DNA from: Amoebidium appalachense
Taxonomy: Eukaryota; Ichthyosporea
Assembly: GCA_963693365.1 (NCBI GenBank)
Contig: CAVNZM010000006.1
Span: forward strand, 9,486,001-9,550,000
Direction: 5' to 3'
Length of the DNA stretch: 64,000 nt
Positions 23,320 through 39,087 of this stretch are shown here, in pieces. The position numbers were made by a program, and so were the translations under genes. The stretch's first letter is position 1; each line of letters starts with the position of its first letter. The notes beneath the pieces are model-generated. The model saw only the letters and a list, made by a program, of their open reading frames with translations, made no database searches and had not been told where the DNA came from.

Positions 23320-24481
23320 CGCGCACGTGCGCCATGTGACCACGGCAGTGGTGTAGTTAGTCAAGAAGGAGAACTGAGGGCTTCAGGGGTACTCAAATGC
23401 CCTTATTGCCTAACAGGAATCTAGCAACTTACATGGTCCCCGAGTACAGAGAACACAGGCATTTCGCGCGGCAGGGTGAACAGGTTACTTACCACCCGAA
23501 GTATGTATGGTCGCCAGCAGTGCCACTGGTATATCTTGTTCTGATCTGCTTCGCGTTGCACAGTACTTGCATGGTGGCAGCCTCGTTCGTGATGTTGCCA
23601 ATTGCCAGAAACTTGGGCCGACAGACCCATCTATTCTTGATGGGCAGAAAGTAGTTGGGCTTGACACCCCCAGACTTCTTGACGCTACACCACTTTTGCA
23701 CCATTGCCAGGTACTCGCCGCCTTTGAAGGTGGCATGTGCCTGGATGAGCCTGTCCACGGTAATACCGTACATGCTGGCCACGTCCTCACAGTAATCGGT
23801 CTTGTTGGCCGCGTCTTTGGACAGCTCGTGTACGTGTCCGCCAGTCTTGACATTGCAGTCCTCCTCGGCCCATTTTTGTTCTTGCTCCCAGTTGGGCGGA
23901 ATACACAACCAACTCAGAAAGTAGGTGGGCGGCTGCTGGCTGGTGTCCTCGCAAAATTGTTTGACTTGGGCCTTCTGCCAGGGGTTCACATTGATGATAT
24001 CGTAGATAGGCACACGTGCCAGGCTTGCGAAAAATTGACAGTTGTATTGTGCCGTGTAAGGTCTATCTGGGGCCATAGGAAGATCCAACAGTTTGCCATT
24101 GAAATTACCCTCACACAGTGATACGGCCAGCCCACGCCATTCCGCGGTGGTCGGGCGCTCCTTCTTCGGAATGCATATCCACTGCACATAGTAAGTGGGT
24201 GGGTTAGGCTCCTTGCGCTGGCAAAACTGAGCGATAAAAGTATTGTTTGGGTTTACTCTGAGAATGCTATCGACGGCCACCCCATAGTTGTTTGCGATCA
24301 TCTCGCAGTTCTCGAGCGCCAAGTATTGGTTGCTCGCAGAGACGTTGAGGGTGTGCAGCGTCCCCTCGTTGTTTGTTCTCTGCATACAAAGCCCCTGGTT
24401 CCAGGCCTTCCAGTCTTGTGCAAAGGCTCCACAGGAAAGCAGGGCCAGGGCCCCAAAATGCATCAGCCATGCATTCATCAT
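22053..24481 (-). CDS. Secreted protein with three LysM-like cysteine repeats and a CAP/SCP domain
   Basis: Exon 1, 24481-23493, starts with a signal peptide (FGALALLSCGAFAQ). Three repeats follow, at about residues 22-105, 110-195 and 200-295. Each has four Cys and a LysM-like core such as NCEMIANNYGVAVDSILRVN, and ends WICIP, WLCIP or WVCRP. A CAP (SCP/PR-1) domain begins near MQVLCNAKQIRTRYTSG and continues in exon 2 (22615-22549) and exon 3 (22482-22053), with PIAEVCARKMAER, YSH, EDVVKAWMDIP and LLGVARVKTADGNAYW. The CAP tetrad His of YSH is present; the second His is not, as in bacterial-type CAP proteins. Splice sites are consensus, but exon 3 is one base out of frame with exon 2 and would fit if one G at the 22482 acceptor were extra. 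LysM modules bind chitin or peptidoglycan, so an extracellular role is likely. Confidence 0.7.
22922..23310. repeat. (GA)n-rich intron tract
   Basis: Imperfect and perfect GA repeats, purest at about 23078-23153, followed by (GT)n and (GC)n near 23289-23324. It lies in intron 1 (22616-23492) of the LysM/CAP gene. Confidence 0.85.
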
Positions 24482-28844
<4,363 letters not shown>

Positions 28845-28990
28845 TTTGTAACTAGATTTTTTTATTTTATCACGTTTTGTTCCCGGACAGTCTTTGCAGG
28901 CCCTCTAGGGAAACTACCGTCTACCACACAGCACCGACAGTACAATAGTTAGGGTGCTATATATTAGTTCAGCTAAGCTAAACCATCCTT
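28845..28990 (-). repeat. Family B dispersed repeat, copy 3
   Basis: The reverse complement carries GCACCCTAACTATTGTACTG, GTCGGTGCTGTGTGGTAGAC, TAGTTTCCCTAGAGGGCCTG and GGGAACAAAACGTGATAAAA, matching copies 1 and 2 in order. Confidence 0.75.
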
Positions 28991-29569
28991 CACAACCTAA
29001 CTATAAGTACACACTTTTCCTAGGGTTGCTGCCCCAGCCACGCCGGCAGGAGGCACCAGTCCTCCCTTCAGCACTCAAAAACTAGTAACGTTAACCGCGG
29101 GCTCTCATTGGTCGATCTACAGTAGTGGAATGTCCTAAGTGTTGTGTGTTATGTTTACGGTGGGTAGGGGTGGATGATGGGGTGTGGTGGTGGTGGGGGG
29201 GGGGGGGGAGGGGGGGGGTTGCTACCTAAGATTATGTGTTGTTGTACATACATGTTGGCAATGCTCTTATGAACTAAAAGGCGTGTTTTGCAGCAGCATG
29301 GTCCTGTGTGTGTTCCAGCAGTCAGGGCAGGCTGGCCGGATGTGTGTGGGAGGTGTTTTTGTGTGTGTTTTGGTTTTGGGGGGGTGCCGTGCTTTTCTTT
29401 CTACGGGTGGTGGTTTGGTGGTGCTTATTTTTGCATGTTGGGGTGGGTGGGGGGGAGTGTGATGTTTCGTGGGTGCCAAAATTTGAAAGGAAAAAAGACT
29501 GTAATTCTGCTGTTATTTTTCCTAAGATGACCCTGGTGGTGGTCTCGGTGGCCATGGTGCCGGTGGCTG

Positions 29570-29686
29570 CTAGTAGTGGGCCCACCGATCGTGGGCAGAA
29601 CCCTGTTCCACCCTCTTGATGTCCTCGGGGTCTGTTGGGTCTCCGATACCTCCTATCCAGTTTATCCATACACATTGGTCTACCAT
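29570..29686 (-). CDS. Possible small ORF, 38 residues
   Basis: ATG-initiated frame with a balanced, protein-like composition including WINWIGGIGDPTDPEDIK and HDRWAHY before the stop. It is unlike the low-complexity frames around it. No family is recognised and no flanking exon was found. It could be a short gene, one exon of a larger gene or chance. The rest of 28991-30816 is unique AT-rich sequence plus C and A tracts at 29909-30050. Confidence 0.2.
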   Translation of the reverse strand: MVDQCVWINWIGGIGDPTDPEDIKRVEQGSAHDRWAHY

Positions 29687-30030
29687 CGTGGCTGCCGTGT
29701 GTTGGTGCTGTGCCGTGGGGGTTTTTGGGTCCCGGAAATTAGTAACTAGATGGTGTTTATCATATCGGAATACATGATGTGAACTACTGCATGGCGAAGA
29801 GGCCTAGGGTGCCAAATCTGAGTCTTGATATCCACTGTTATCCGCACATACTAACAGAAGTATCATACATAGTCATTCCTATTGGTGTGTAGGCCCTCGA
29901 GCTCCCCTGCCCCCCCCCCCCCCCCCCCCCCCCCTCCCCTCACCGCCCCACCTGCTGGGATACCCGGATATGTCCCCCCCCCCCCCCCCCCCCCCCCGCC
30001 CCCTCTCCTTAAAAAAAACCCCCTCTCCTT

Positions 30031-30063
<33 letters not shown>

Positions 30064-30816
30064 GCAAGAGCAGAACTACATTAGCATGGCTAACCGTGAT
30101 GCACATTCAATCTATCCAAATAATTTGTAATCTTTCTTGAAGAAGGGATTTTAAAAATTTATCCAAATCAATATTGGGGAATAAGACTGGCAGGGCTAAG
30201 AATCCCTGCGTTACGCAAGGGAATATAGGACTACAATTGCAACATAGACACAACGAGATATATTGTTGATTAATATATTTTCAGTGGATATTAATATTCA
30301 CCGAGATAAACCAATTACGAAAAATAAAAAATATACGTATATGGCGTTGGACTTCATGAAATTTAACAGTAAATCACCGAATTGGTAGCCATGTATACGC
30401 AGGAGGAATGTGCATAGAAAATATCATAATGTTTAGTATTCAGCAAATAGTCTACTATAGTAGTGTTATTGACATTGCGTGTCAATGTCAGCAACATAAC
30501 GGAAACTGTCAGTGTTACAATCCAGTTATGATAACTGAGTCAACTGTATCATACTCGTATATGACATTGGTCTATAGCTAGGCGTTCTGAGCCTCTCTGT
30601 CGAATCTGGTGTCATAGGAGTTACAGCTACGATTATAAATCACATAGTTTATCCGCCAGTGTAAGGTCGTCCAAGCAAGATCGTGCATGGACAAGCCTTA
30701 TACAAATAATGGTATTGGGCAATACTGATCATGAGTCGTAGGTTTCCTAATATGGAAAGGAATATTCAGGCTGTTCGCCAGTATGGGTCAAAGAGAGCCA
30801 TATGTATAGTGAGGGC

Positions 30817-31173
30817 CTAAGGGAATATAAAAACTCGTGAAAATATAGGATGCTGCGGGATAGCATTGGCTTTCTTTTCCTCAGGGCATAAAGTGGGCCA
30901 GACCTCGTTGTAAAATGCGAGATACTCGTCCACTATCTGCAGATTTAAACAGAATTGAGATATATCCAGAAGAACGGAAAGGAATGGGTGTGGGTGTATC
31001 ACAGTATCATGTGTCAATGTGCTTATAATATGGTGGAATAGAGAGTCGACAGGTGGTCGAAAAAGTTGGAGAAGAGGATGCGGAGTAGGTAAGCAAGAAA
31101 GGTGTACATATGCATGTGAAGATACCGAAGAGATGACGTACTCAAACATCCGCGGATCGATAGTGCTGCTGTA
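30817..31173 (-). CDS. Unidentified gene, two 3' exons
   Basis: Exon 31173-31126 reads YSSTIDPRMFEYVISS and ends at a GTATCT donor. Exon 30936-30817 follows a CTGCAG acceptor and reads IVDEYLAFYNEVWPTL then CPEEKKANAIPQHPIF before a TAG. Both junctions are phase 0, so the pair joins cleanly, and the composition is typical of a folded protein. The intron could also be read through, because the frame is open across it. No start codon or upstream exon is assigned and I do not recognise the family. Confidence 0.35.
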   Translation of the reverse strand, partial: YSSTIDPRMFEYVISSVSSHAYVHLSCLPTPHPLLQLFRPPVDSLFHHIISTLTHDTVIHPHPFLSVLLDISQFCLNLQIVDEYLAFYNEVWPTLCPEEKKANAIPQHPIFSRVFIFP

Positions 31174-31745
31174 CTAGTATGCAACTGCAAGTTGAATTGC
31201 AACAACTGCAGTACATACACGCAGTTGAACCCAGAAACATAAATAGCTACTAGGCTATTATGATGCAGCTATATTCAGTCATAGGTATCACTCTGCACTG
31301 AAAAGTAGAACACTTTATAACTAGCATCTATGTACCCAGGGGCCAGGGCTGCAGGGCACGTGAGCTACAGAGAAAGAAAACTTCGAAGCGGTGCGTGGCG
31401 AACCAATCAGCAGCATAATTTAGTGCATTATTCATTGTAGAAAGGCTTACGCCAGTTATCGCGCGATACTGAGCTTAGGCATAATGAGGCACGTGTGCTA
31501 CCGGCACGACTTGAGCATGTAGCCTTTTAGTTCTTTCCGGACTAGAATGAATATCTTTTAAAATCTTCGATTCAAAATGGGAACCTTTTTTTACATTAAG
31601 ACTGTGTGAAACAGTGTATACTCTACCTTTACATGCTCCCGGTAAGGCTTGTGGCACCTTGGTCAGCTGCCACAGCAATATGTAGCCTAAACTATAATAT
31701 CATGCATGCTAAAGACTGCTTTGGCTTTCACGGATGCGCTTTTGA

Positions 31746-31785
31746 CCAATAAGCGTTGCGCCGCTTTACCAGCACATCTGATTGG
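31746..31785. promoter_or_regulatory. Paired CCAAT boxes upstream of the coiled-coil/PX gene
   Basis: CCAAT at 31746-31750 and its inverse ATTGG at 31781-31785 lie 190-230 bp before the start codon in otherwise unique sequence. No TATA box is obvious. Confidence 0.4.
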
Positions 31786-31972
31786 CTAAAGAGCGGCAGC
31801 TGCCAGCCAGTCTGCCAGAACGACAAACACAAAAAAAAAATCCGCTTCTTGCACACTTTTCACTGCCAGGTCACCCCGTCGCAGGGTGTTTTCTTTCCAA
31901 CAGATAACTCGTGTGTTACCTATAGTTCTGTTTATTTCTACGGGTGTGCAAATTATTATTTGCACATAGAAA

Positions 31973-34900
31973 ATGGAGGCGGCAAATGGGGAGAGCCCGG
32001 CACTGGCTGGGCAACCCCCAGATTCACTGGGGAGCAAGAGGAAACCCGCCCTCTCGTTAGGTTTAATGAGCAGTTTTAAAAAGAAGAAGGATGGGAAACC
32101 AAAAGAGAAGTCTGGTGACGACAATGTAAATGTGTCTGAGGACGATGGTGACACCCTAGTTGACGGTGCATTCCACCTGACTCATAACTTAAGCTCTACA
32201 AGCCTGGCATCACTTGGTTCAGAGCAGGTGAACATTCATTCCCCATTCCAAACCACCCCTACATCCTTATGTTAAAAAAGGCGGGACGGGAGTATCGCGG
32301 GTGGTTTTGTGTGCTTGGTTCTTATATCTCATTCAGATAGCTGCAGGGTCATGGTTGGTGGCTTAACATCTTGAAAGCAAGCTTGTGCACCAAAAAACAC
32401 ACAGAGTCAGGACGATGTGGCAGGTTGCTTAAGTGAGCGGAAGCAACTTGAGGAATATGGCATCTTTCACGCTGACACTAATAATTCTTCTAATCCCCAT
32501 TAGGCCGAGTCTGTTTCACAGCCCGAGAGCCCCAGCACTCCGCAGTCCCCAATAGTCTCTCGGCCCCCGTCACGGTTGAGAGCAGGCACAAACCAAGGAG
32601 ACGACTCTGCAGATGAGGCAGAGCCCAAGGAGAAGACAAAGAGCCTTTCGCGGCACAGTGCAAGCATTGTAAGTGCCAACAGCCGTACCCCACTTTGGCC
32701 TCCCAGTTCAGCTTTTCAGAGACATTATTGGTTCAAGGTGTGCAACTTCTCTCCTTTTCCCTTATCCCATCCCTAATGACTTGGGAGCTTGGATTCTCTA
32801 CTAGCTTGGGTGTAGAACTTAAATCGTTTCGTTGTGGTGGTCACGTCGGAGTCTTAATCCATGTCACTAACACAACCTCTTTGCTCGACCAGAAACGAGT
32901 TATGGCACCTCTGCGGAGGAGTGAGTCGGTGGGCTCACAAGAAGCCCCAGCCCAAAGCGAGATTAACAAGAGTATTTTGGAGTTGTTTGCCAAGAAAGAG
33001 AAGGAGCTCCGCAATAAAGCCTCTGCGCTAGAGGCTACGGAAAGCACACTTCAATCAAGAGAAATGGAATGTAAAGAGAAGGAGAGATTGATACAGGAGA
33101 AGGAAGAGCAGCTTCGGCAGCAGCATGAAATCATAGAGGACAAGGAGAGACTCCTTAAATACAACCAAGAGAAGCTCGATGAATTTGCCGGTATGTTCTA
33201 GATAATTATCCCCATTAGTGCATGCAAATTGATCTGCAACATATGTTATGCATGCAACCTCACGCACGGCAAGGCATCACGTTCAAAGTCTTTAATCTTC
33301 CGTAGACCTGAAGAAATACGTCTGGATGTTTGGGATCCCTGCAGAAAAACCACACGTGTATATGCGGAATCTCTGGGTCACCTTGCACGTGCTCGCACAC
33401 ATAGTTTGACTTTGCCGTGCAGGGATCCGGCCTAGCCAAATTTATAGGATATGCACATTCACTTGACGACATGCACCCATATCATAAGCTATCCGTTCGC
33501 AGGGGTTCACTTGATACACTTGGCGCACAACCACACCTGTCCTGTAGTTCTCCCCTCTCCCCCCTCCCCCTCTCCCCCCCCCCCTCCCCCCGCCCCCTTC
33601 CCCCCTCCCCCCCTCCCCCAAACCAACCAACCCTCCCCCTCTCTCCCTACACTTTTTCTTCGCCCCTACTCCCGACACGTGCCCTGTTTTGCTGGTGTTT
33701 TAAGGTTGCGCCCCCCCTCCCCCCTCCCCCCCTTCCCCCTCTCTCTCTCCCCCCTCCCCCCCCCCCCCTCCCCCCCCCAGCAACACACACACACACACAC
33801 ACACACAACAATGAGAAAGAAGAATATGAGAAAGAGAGAGGAAGGAGGCCCGGGGGGGGGGGGGGGAGGGGGGGGGAGCCTGGGACAGAACAAAACCTCC
33901 TTTTTCAACCCTTCCTCTCGACTCCATCCACTCCAAAAAAAAAAAATCCCTCCACCTCCATCATCACCGGTACTGCCACCACCACCATACGACCTCCACC
34001 CAATCGATATTTCGCTTCTAATTTCTCTCTACTTTGCAACAGCAACCATAACCCTCCCTGGAAATGTGCCCAAAATCCCCTTTGCTTCCCCAATTTTCCG
34101 AACTCCGAATTACAACTTGGGTAACATACTTTCTTGCAGCTGAACAGAAAGCGCTGGAGAAGCGAAATCACAAAATGCAGAAGGAGCTTGCACAGCGCCT
34201 GCAGCAGCTGGACCTCCTGTCGAGGGAGAAGACCACCCTGGAGGTGCAACTGCACGAGACTATAAACATCAAGGAGCAGGTACGGATGTTTGCTTTGTGG
34301 GTGTTTGGTATTGATTTCTACTTGTGCACGTGTGCATGTCTGTTTTTGTTTGGGTATGCGCGCAAGTGTGTGTGGATGTGATACCAGAGAGACGAGAGGA
34401 GAGAAGGACTTGGGGGGATACAGCGTGGAGGGGAATCCAAATATGTCCCTAATGTGATGGAACGAGTAAGCTCGGTTGGAGGCGCCGGGGGGGGGGGGGG
34501 GGGGGGGGGAGGGGGAGGGGGGAGGGAGGGGAGGGGGGGGGGAGGGGGGGGGGGGGAGATGCCTGCAAATACATGGTCATGCCGATACACATTATAGGGT
34601 CTTCCTGCCTTCTACGTAACTGCAGTATATACCTGCTCTTATTCACTAGCCTCCCTGTAATCTATATTACACGACAAGAACGCTTTCTTAGATGCCCCTA
34701 AATGGTCAATATGAGTCCTTCCTTCCCACCTGCCCCTTTCCCCCCCCTTCCCCCCCTCTACTCCTCCCTTTAACTCCCCCCCCCCCCTCGGGGGGCGCAC
34801 AATGTGCACTTGCACTTCCCTGGCATAGAGAATTCGGCCTGTTCCATTAGGTGGATGTATCCCTAAGACCTACCTCTCGTGCTAATACTTAGTGCTCTCC

Positions 34901-36764
34901 CTCTTCCTCCATCCCCCTGTGCCTCGTCCACCTCGCCACCAGATTTTACTGCCATTAAGACCCCCCCCCCCCCCCCCCCCCTCCCCCCCCCTCCCCCCCC
35001 CCCCCCCAAACAAACACACACACACACCCCAGTACCACCACCACCCCCCGCCCCCCCCCCCCCCCCTCCCCTGTGTTACGCAACATATCCACACCATCTT
35101 GCATTCAGGTGCTGTCAGAGGCGCAGCAGAAAGCCAGCCAGCTGGAGGAGACACAGAATTTCCTCGAGGAGACTGCCGAGGCCAACGCCATCAAAGAGAA
35201 GACCCTCTACCTGCTGGAACAGGCACTCAAGATCTCACGCGCACAGTGCAACGACATGGAAGCCGCACTGAAAAAGGTGCCCACAACGATGCAAGCCTGC
35301 ATGTGTGTGCATTTCTGGTGGTGCCTTCCTATGCCTTGTTGTTGCTGGGGGCTTTGCTGTGGGGGGGAGGGGGGAGGGGGGGGAGGGGGCGCGCACCGAA
35401 GGCTATCATGTGCAGTCAAAACTATGTAGCATCTACGGGATCCTGGCAAGCTTAAGCACATGCATGTGTGTGTTTGTTTGTGTGTGTGTGCGCGCGTGTG
35501 TGTGCATGCGTGCGTGCGTGTGTGCTTGCGAGCGTGCGTGCGTGCATGCGTGTGTGCGTGCGTGTGTGCCTGTGTTGTGTGTACGAGTGCGTGTGTATGT
35601 GCGCGTGCGTGTGTGCGCGTGTGCCTGATGTTTACCTGATGTGGGCCTGTAATTGGAGAGATTGTGGTTCGGAATAGTGGCTGACACCCAGCCACACGCA
35701 CACACCAGGCCCAGCTTGAAAATAGCCACCTCCACGTCCAGCTATCCACAGCCGAGGCTGATTTCCACCGCCGGGCAGAGCAGCTGCAGCGGGAGGTCCA
35801 GCGGCTCAACGATTCCCTTCACCAATCAGAGCGCGCCATAGTCAAAAATGAATCGAAACTACGTGCCGGCGAGGAAGAGAAGCAATTGCTATGCCACCGC
35901 TTAGAGGCGGCAACCCGGGAGATGGAAGAAGCACGGGTATCCGCCGGCAAACTTGAATCGAAGTTGCGGCAGGCCAACCAAGAGTCCGCCGACACCCACA
36001 CCCGCCTAGCACTTCTGCAGCAACAACTCTGCGACAAGGATGGAGAAATCTCCTCCCTTTCAACAGCAAAAATTAAACTCCACACGGAGTACCACGAGGC
36101 ACAGCAGCGGGCAGCAGAGGCCCAGGCTGCATTGCAGGCGCAGTTGCGGCAGCAAGAGCAGGAGCTATTCTTGAAAACGGAGGCGGTTACACGCCTTGAA
36201 AACGACATGAACGACACGAGCCAGACAGTCAAACGCCTCGAGCAGGATATCCAGTTGCTCAGGTCGGAGAAAGCTGAGGCTCTAGTGCGGGAAAAGGAGG
36301 CACACAAGTTAGTCAGGAATACGGAGTTGCTTCTCCAACAAGAGCGAAAAACGGGGGCGGAGCTGGCAGGTAAACTCGAACAAGCCAACAACGAGTTGGA
36401 GGAAACAATCAGTGAGAGGGATCGGGCGGAGGAAAAGGCGGCCAGGCTAGAGCGTAACGTTATCCGTAGTCTGCAGTCGTTACTTGCTGAGGCCTCGGCT
36501 CTGGAGGTCAAGCACAAGGCGCTCTTGGATAGCCAGCAGGCACGAATCCAGCAGATGCAGGTGGGCGTTGTGTTCGTAGATTGGTAAAAGGTGGCTGTTG
36601 GGGGGAGGATTTTGCATCTTTGCTCTATTGCAATCATGGTGGGAGTAGGGGCTTTATTAGGAGTATGTATGGCATGAATCTCCAACCCAGGGAGAGAGAG
36701 GGCAGGGTTGGGGGGAGGAGGGAAGGAGAGAGGCGTTAGTAGGGGGGAGAGAGAAGAGGGGAGC

Positions 36765-36798
<34 letters not shown>

Positions 36799-38356
36799 AC
36801 TGACATCACCATTTTGCCTCTTCACAGCATGAGCTTGACCAGCTTCGGTTACAGCTTGCATCTGCCACGTTGGCTCATGAGCAAACGGAGGCCAGTTTAA
36901 CAGCCCAACTGGCCTCTGCACAAAGTGAAGTGACCACATTCACCCAACAGGTAAGAGATGTGTCCAGATATCTAAGTAAAAACTGTGTTTTTGTCCTGCG
37001 TCCTCCCGGTTAACGAGGTGAATAGGTCGAAAGTCGGGTACTGTGGATGACGTGGCCCCCCCTGAGGATGGGCTCTGCTTATTATGCATACTCTTTATGT
37101 ATGGCTTGCATTCTGCATCGTGGTATCCGTTTGTTCTTGTGTAATTCGTACTTTTTGACGCATTCAAACCCCCCCCCCCCCCCCTTTTGGGGTTTCCCTA
37201 GGCTCGGGGCCGGGGCCCTCTAAATGGTGCCCTTGCTCACTTGATGCATGCTGGATACTCTTTTGTAGCACCCTACGCAATGCACCATTTCCTTCGTTGC
37301 ATGTCCTCGTACTTCTTACTTCCTGCCGCATCCCCGCATCCCCCCCCCCTCCCCCACCCTCCCTCTTTCCCCGCCTTCCTCCCCCCACCCAACCAGCCGC
37401 CCACACACATATACACCCACCCATCTACCCATCCCCCTACTCCCTGTCCGTTGTTCCTACTTCCCTACGTCCATCCGTCTCTCCCTTCCACCCTTGCCCA
37501 CTCCATCCTCGCCAACCCACCTGCCAACCCCCCCTCGCTCCCCTTCACCTGCCTACTCTCCCCTTCGTTTCTTAATCCTTTTCAGTGTGCAACACATCTC
37601 TTTCGGTTCTTTCCTTGGCTCCACTCCCACCTCCTCTTCACCCTTCTGCGACATCGTTCCACAGTCCTCTTGCCCCTGCTCGATTGGATTTTCTCGCCGT
37701 TTGTCTCCCCCAAACCCCTTCAACCACTCCATGTCCTTCATAGTCTCTTTTGTTGCCATTTTTTCTCCCTCCGTGTTGCCCTTTTCTCTTCTTTTTCTCC
37801 TGTGCCTCCTTACCCCCTGCCCCATCTCCCCCTTCCAACACACACACACACACACATGCACATCCTCAACGATCCATTCTATGTATATGATTTTTTTAAC
37901 TGTGTGTGCCTTTTGATGCGCAGTGCTCTTCATTGCCATACCTGCATTTGGTTATGCGCACTGCATGTGTAATCCGTTCCTCACCCCATCCTCTTCTTGC
38001 AATACACCCTGTTACGAACCTCTTCCCCCCCCCCCCCGTCCCCCTCCCTCCCTCCCCCTGCCCTTTTCAGTAATCCCTAATCCCTTCCAAAACCCCAGCT
38101 CTCAGGAACAAGCCTCCATTTCCATCCCATGCCTGCTCTCTCAGAGTCCCCCCACCCCCCACCAACCCCACCCACCCACCACCACCACCCACACTGCCTC
38201 CGCCAGCACGCTCCTTCCCCATGTCTCCTCTCATGTTACAACCTCAAACCCTCACCCAATGAAACCTCGCACGTTGCACGTCCCCATTTCCACTTCTGTG
38301 CCCCCCTGCAAACAGTTTTCTCTCCTTCTCTCTCCCTCGCTCGCTCTCTCACACTT

Positions 38357-38388
<32 letters not shown>

Positions 38389-39047
38389 TTCTTTTCTTCC
38401 CACCCCCCCCCCCCCCCCCCCCCCTCCCTCCCTCGCTCTCTCCACCCCCCCCCCCCCTTTTCTCCCCCCCCCCCCCCCCCCCCCCTTCTCACCTCTTTCT
38501 CTCTCTTCCCCCCCCCCCCCCTTCCCCCCTCCCCCTCTCCTTCCATCAATCCCACTCCCTGTGTGTATGTGTGTTTCTGTGTGTACCTGTGTCTCTTTCT
38601 ACCCCCTTCCCTTCCAGCCTTTGCCCCTCCGTGCATTTCGGGTTTCTTGCCAGCTTCTTATGTGTTCTTTTGCTTACTGTCATATACCAGTGTAGGACAA
38701 GCAAACGGCCCTGGGTGAGGCGGGGAGGGGGGGGGGGGGGGGAGGGGGGGGGGAAGGGGGGGGGAAGGGGGGAATGCTTGGGTGACAAGGCAGGGTGGCT
38801 AGGGAACAGTTGAAGAAGCTTCGGTAGGCAAAGGGTAAGATGGAGAATGGAGAAAAGATTTTTGGGGACCGGAGAGGGGGGAGGGGGGAGGGTTTTGGGG
38901 GGAGGGGGGGAGGGGGGGCTTAGTGCTGCAACGAGGGCTACAGAGCAGGTGGAGTGGCTGGAAGAAAGTATGTGTGTGGGACGGGTCGGTTGTTTGCAAC
39001 GGAAGGGTGGGGGAGGCATGGGGGGAAGGGGGAAATAGGGCTGGGCT

Positions 39048-39087
<40 letters not shown>

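Noticed and set aside
31475-31678. 67-codon minus-strand frame with a possible first exon for the unidentified gene
   Set aside because: Its potential donor leaves phase 1, which does not fit the phase-0 exon at 31173, and there is no family support.
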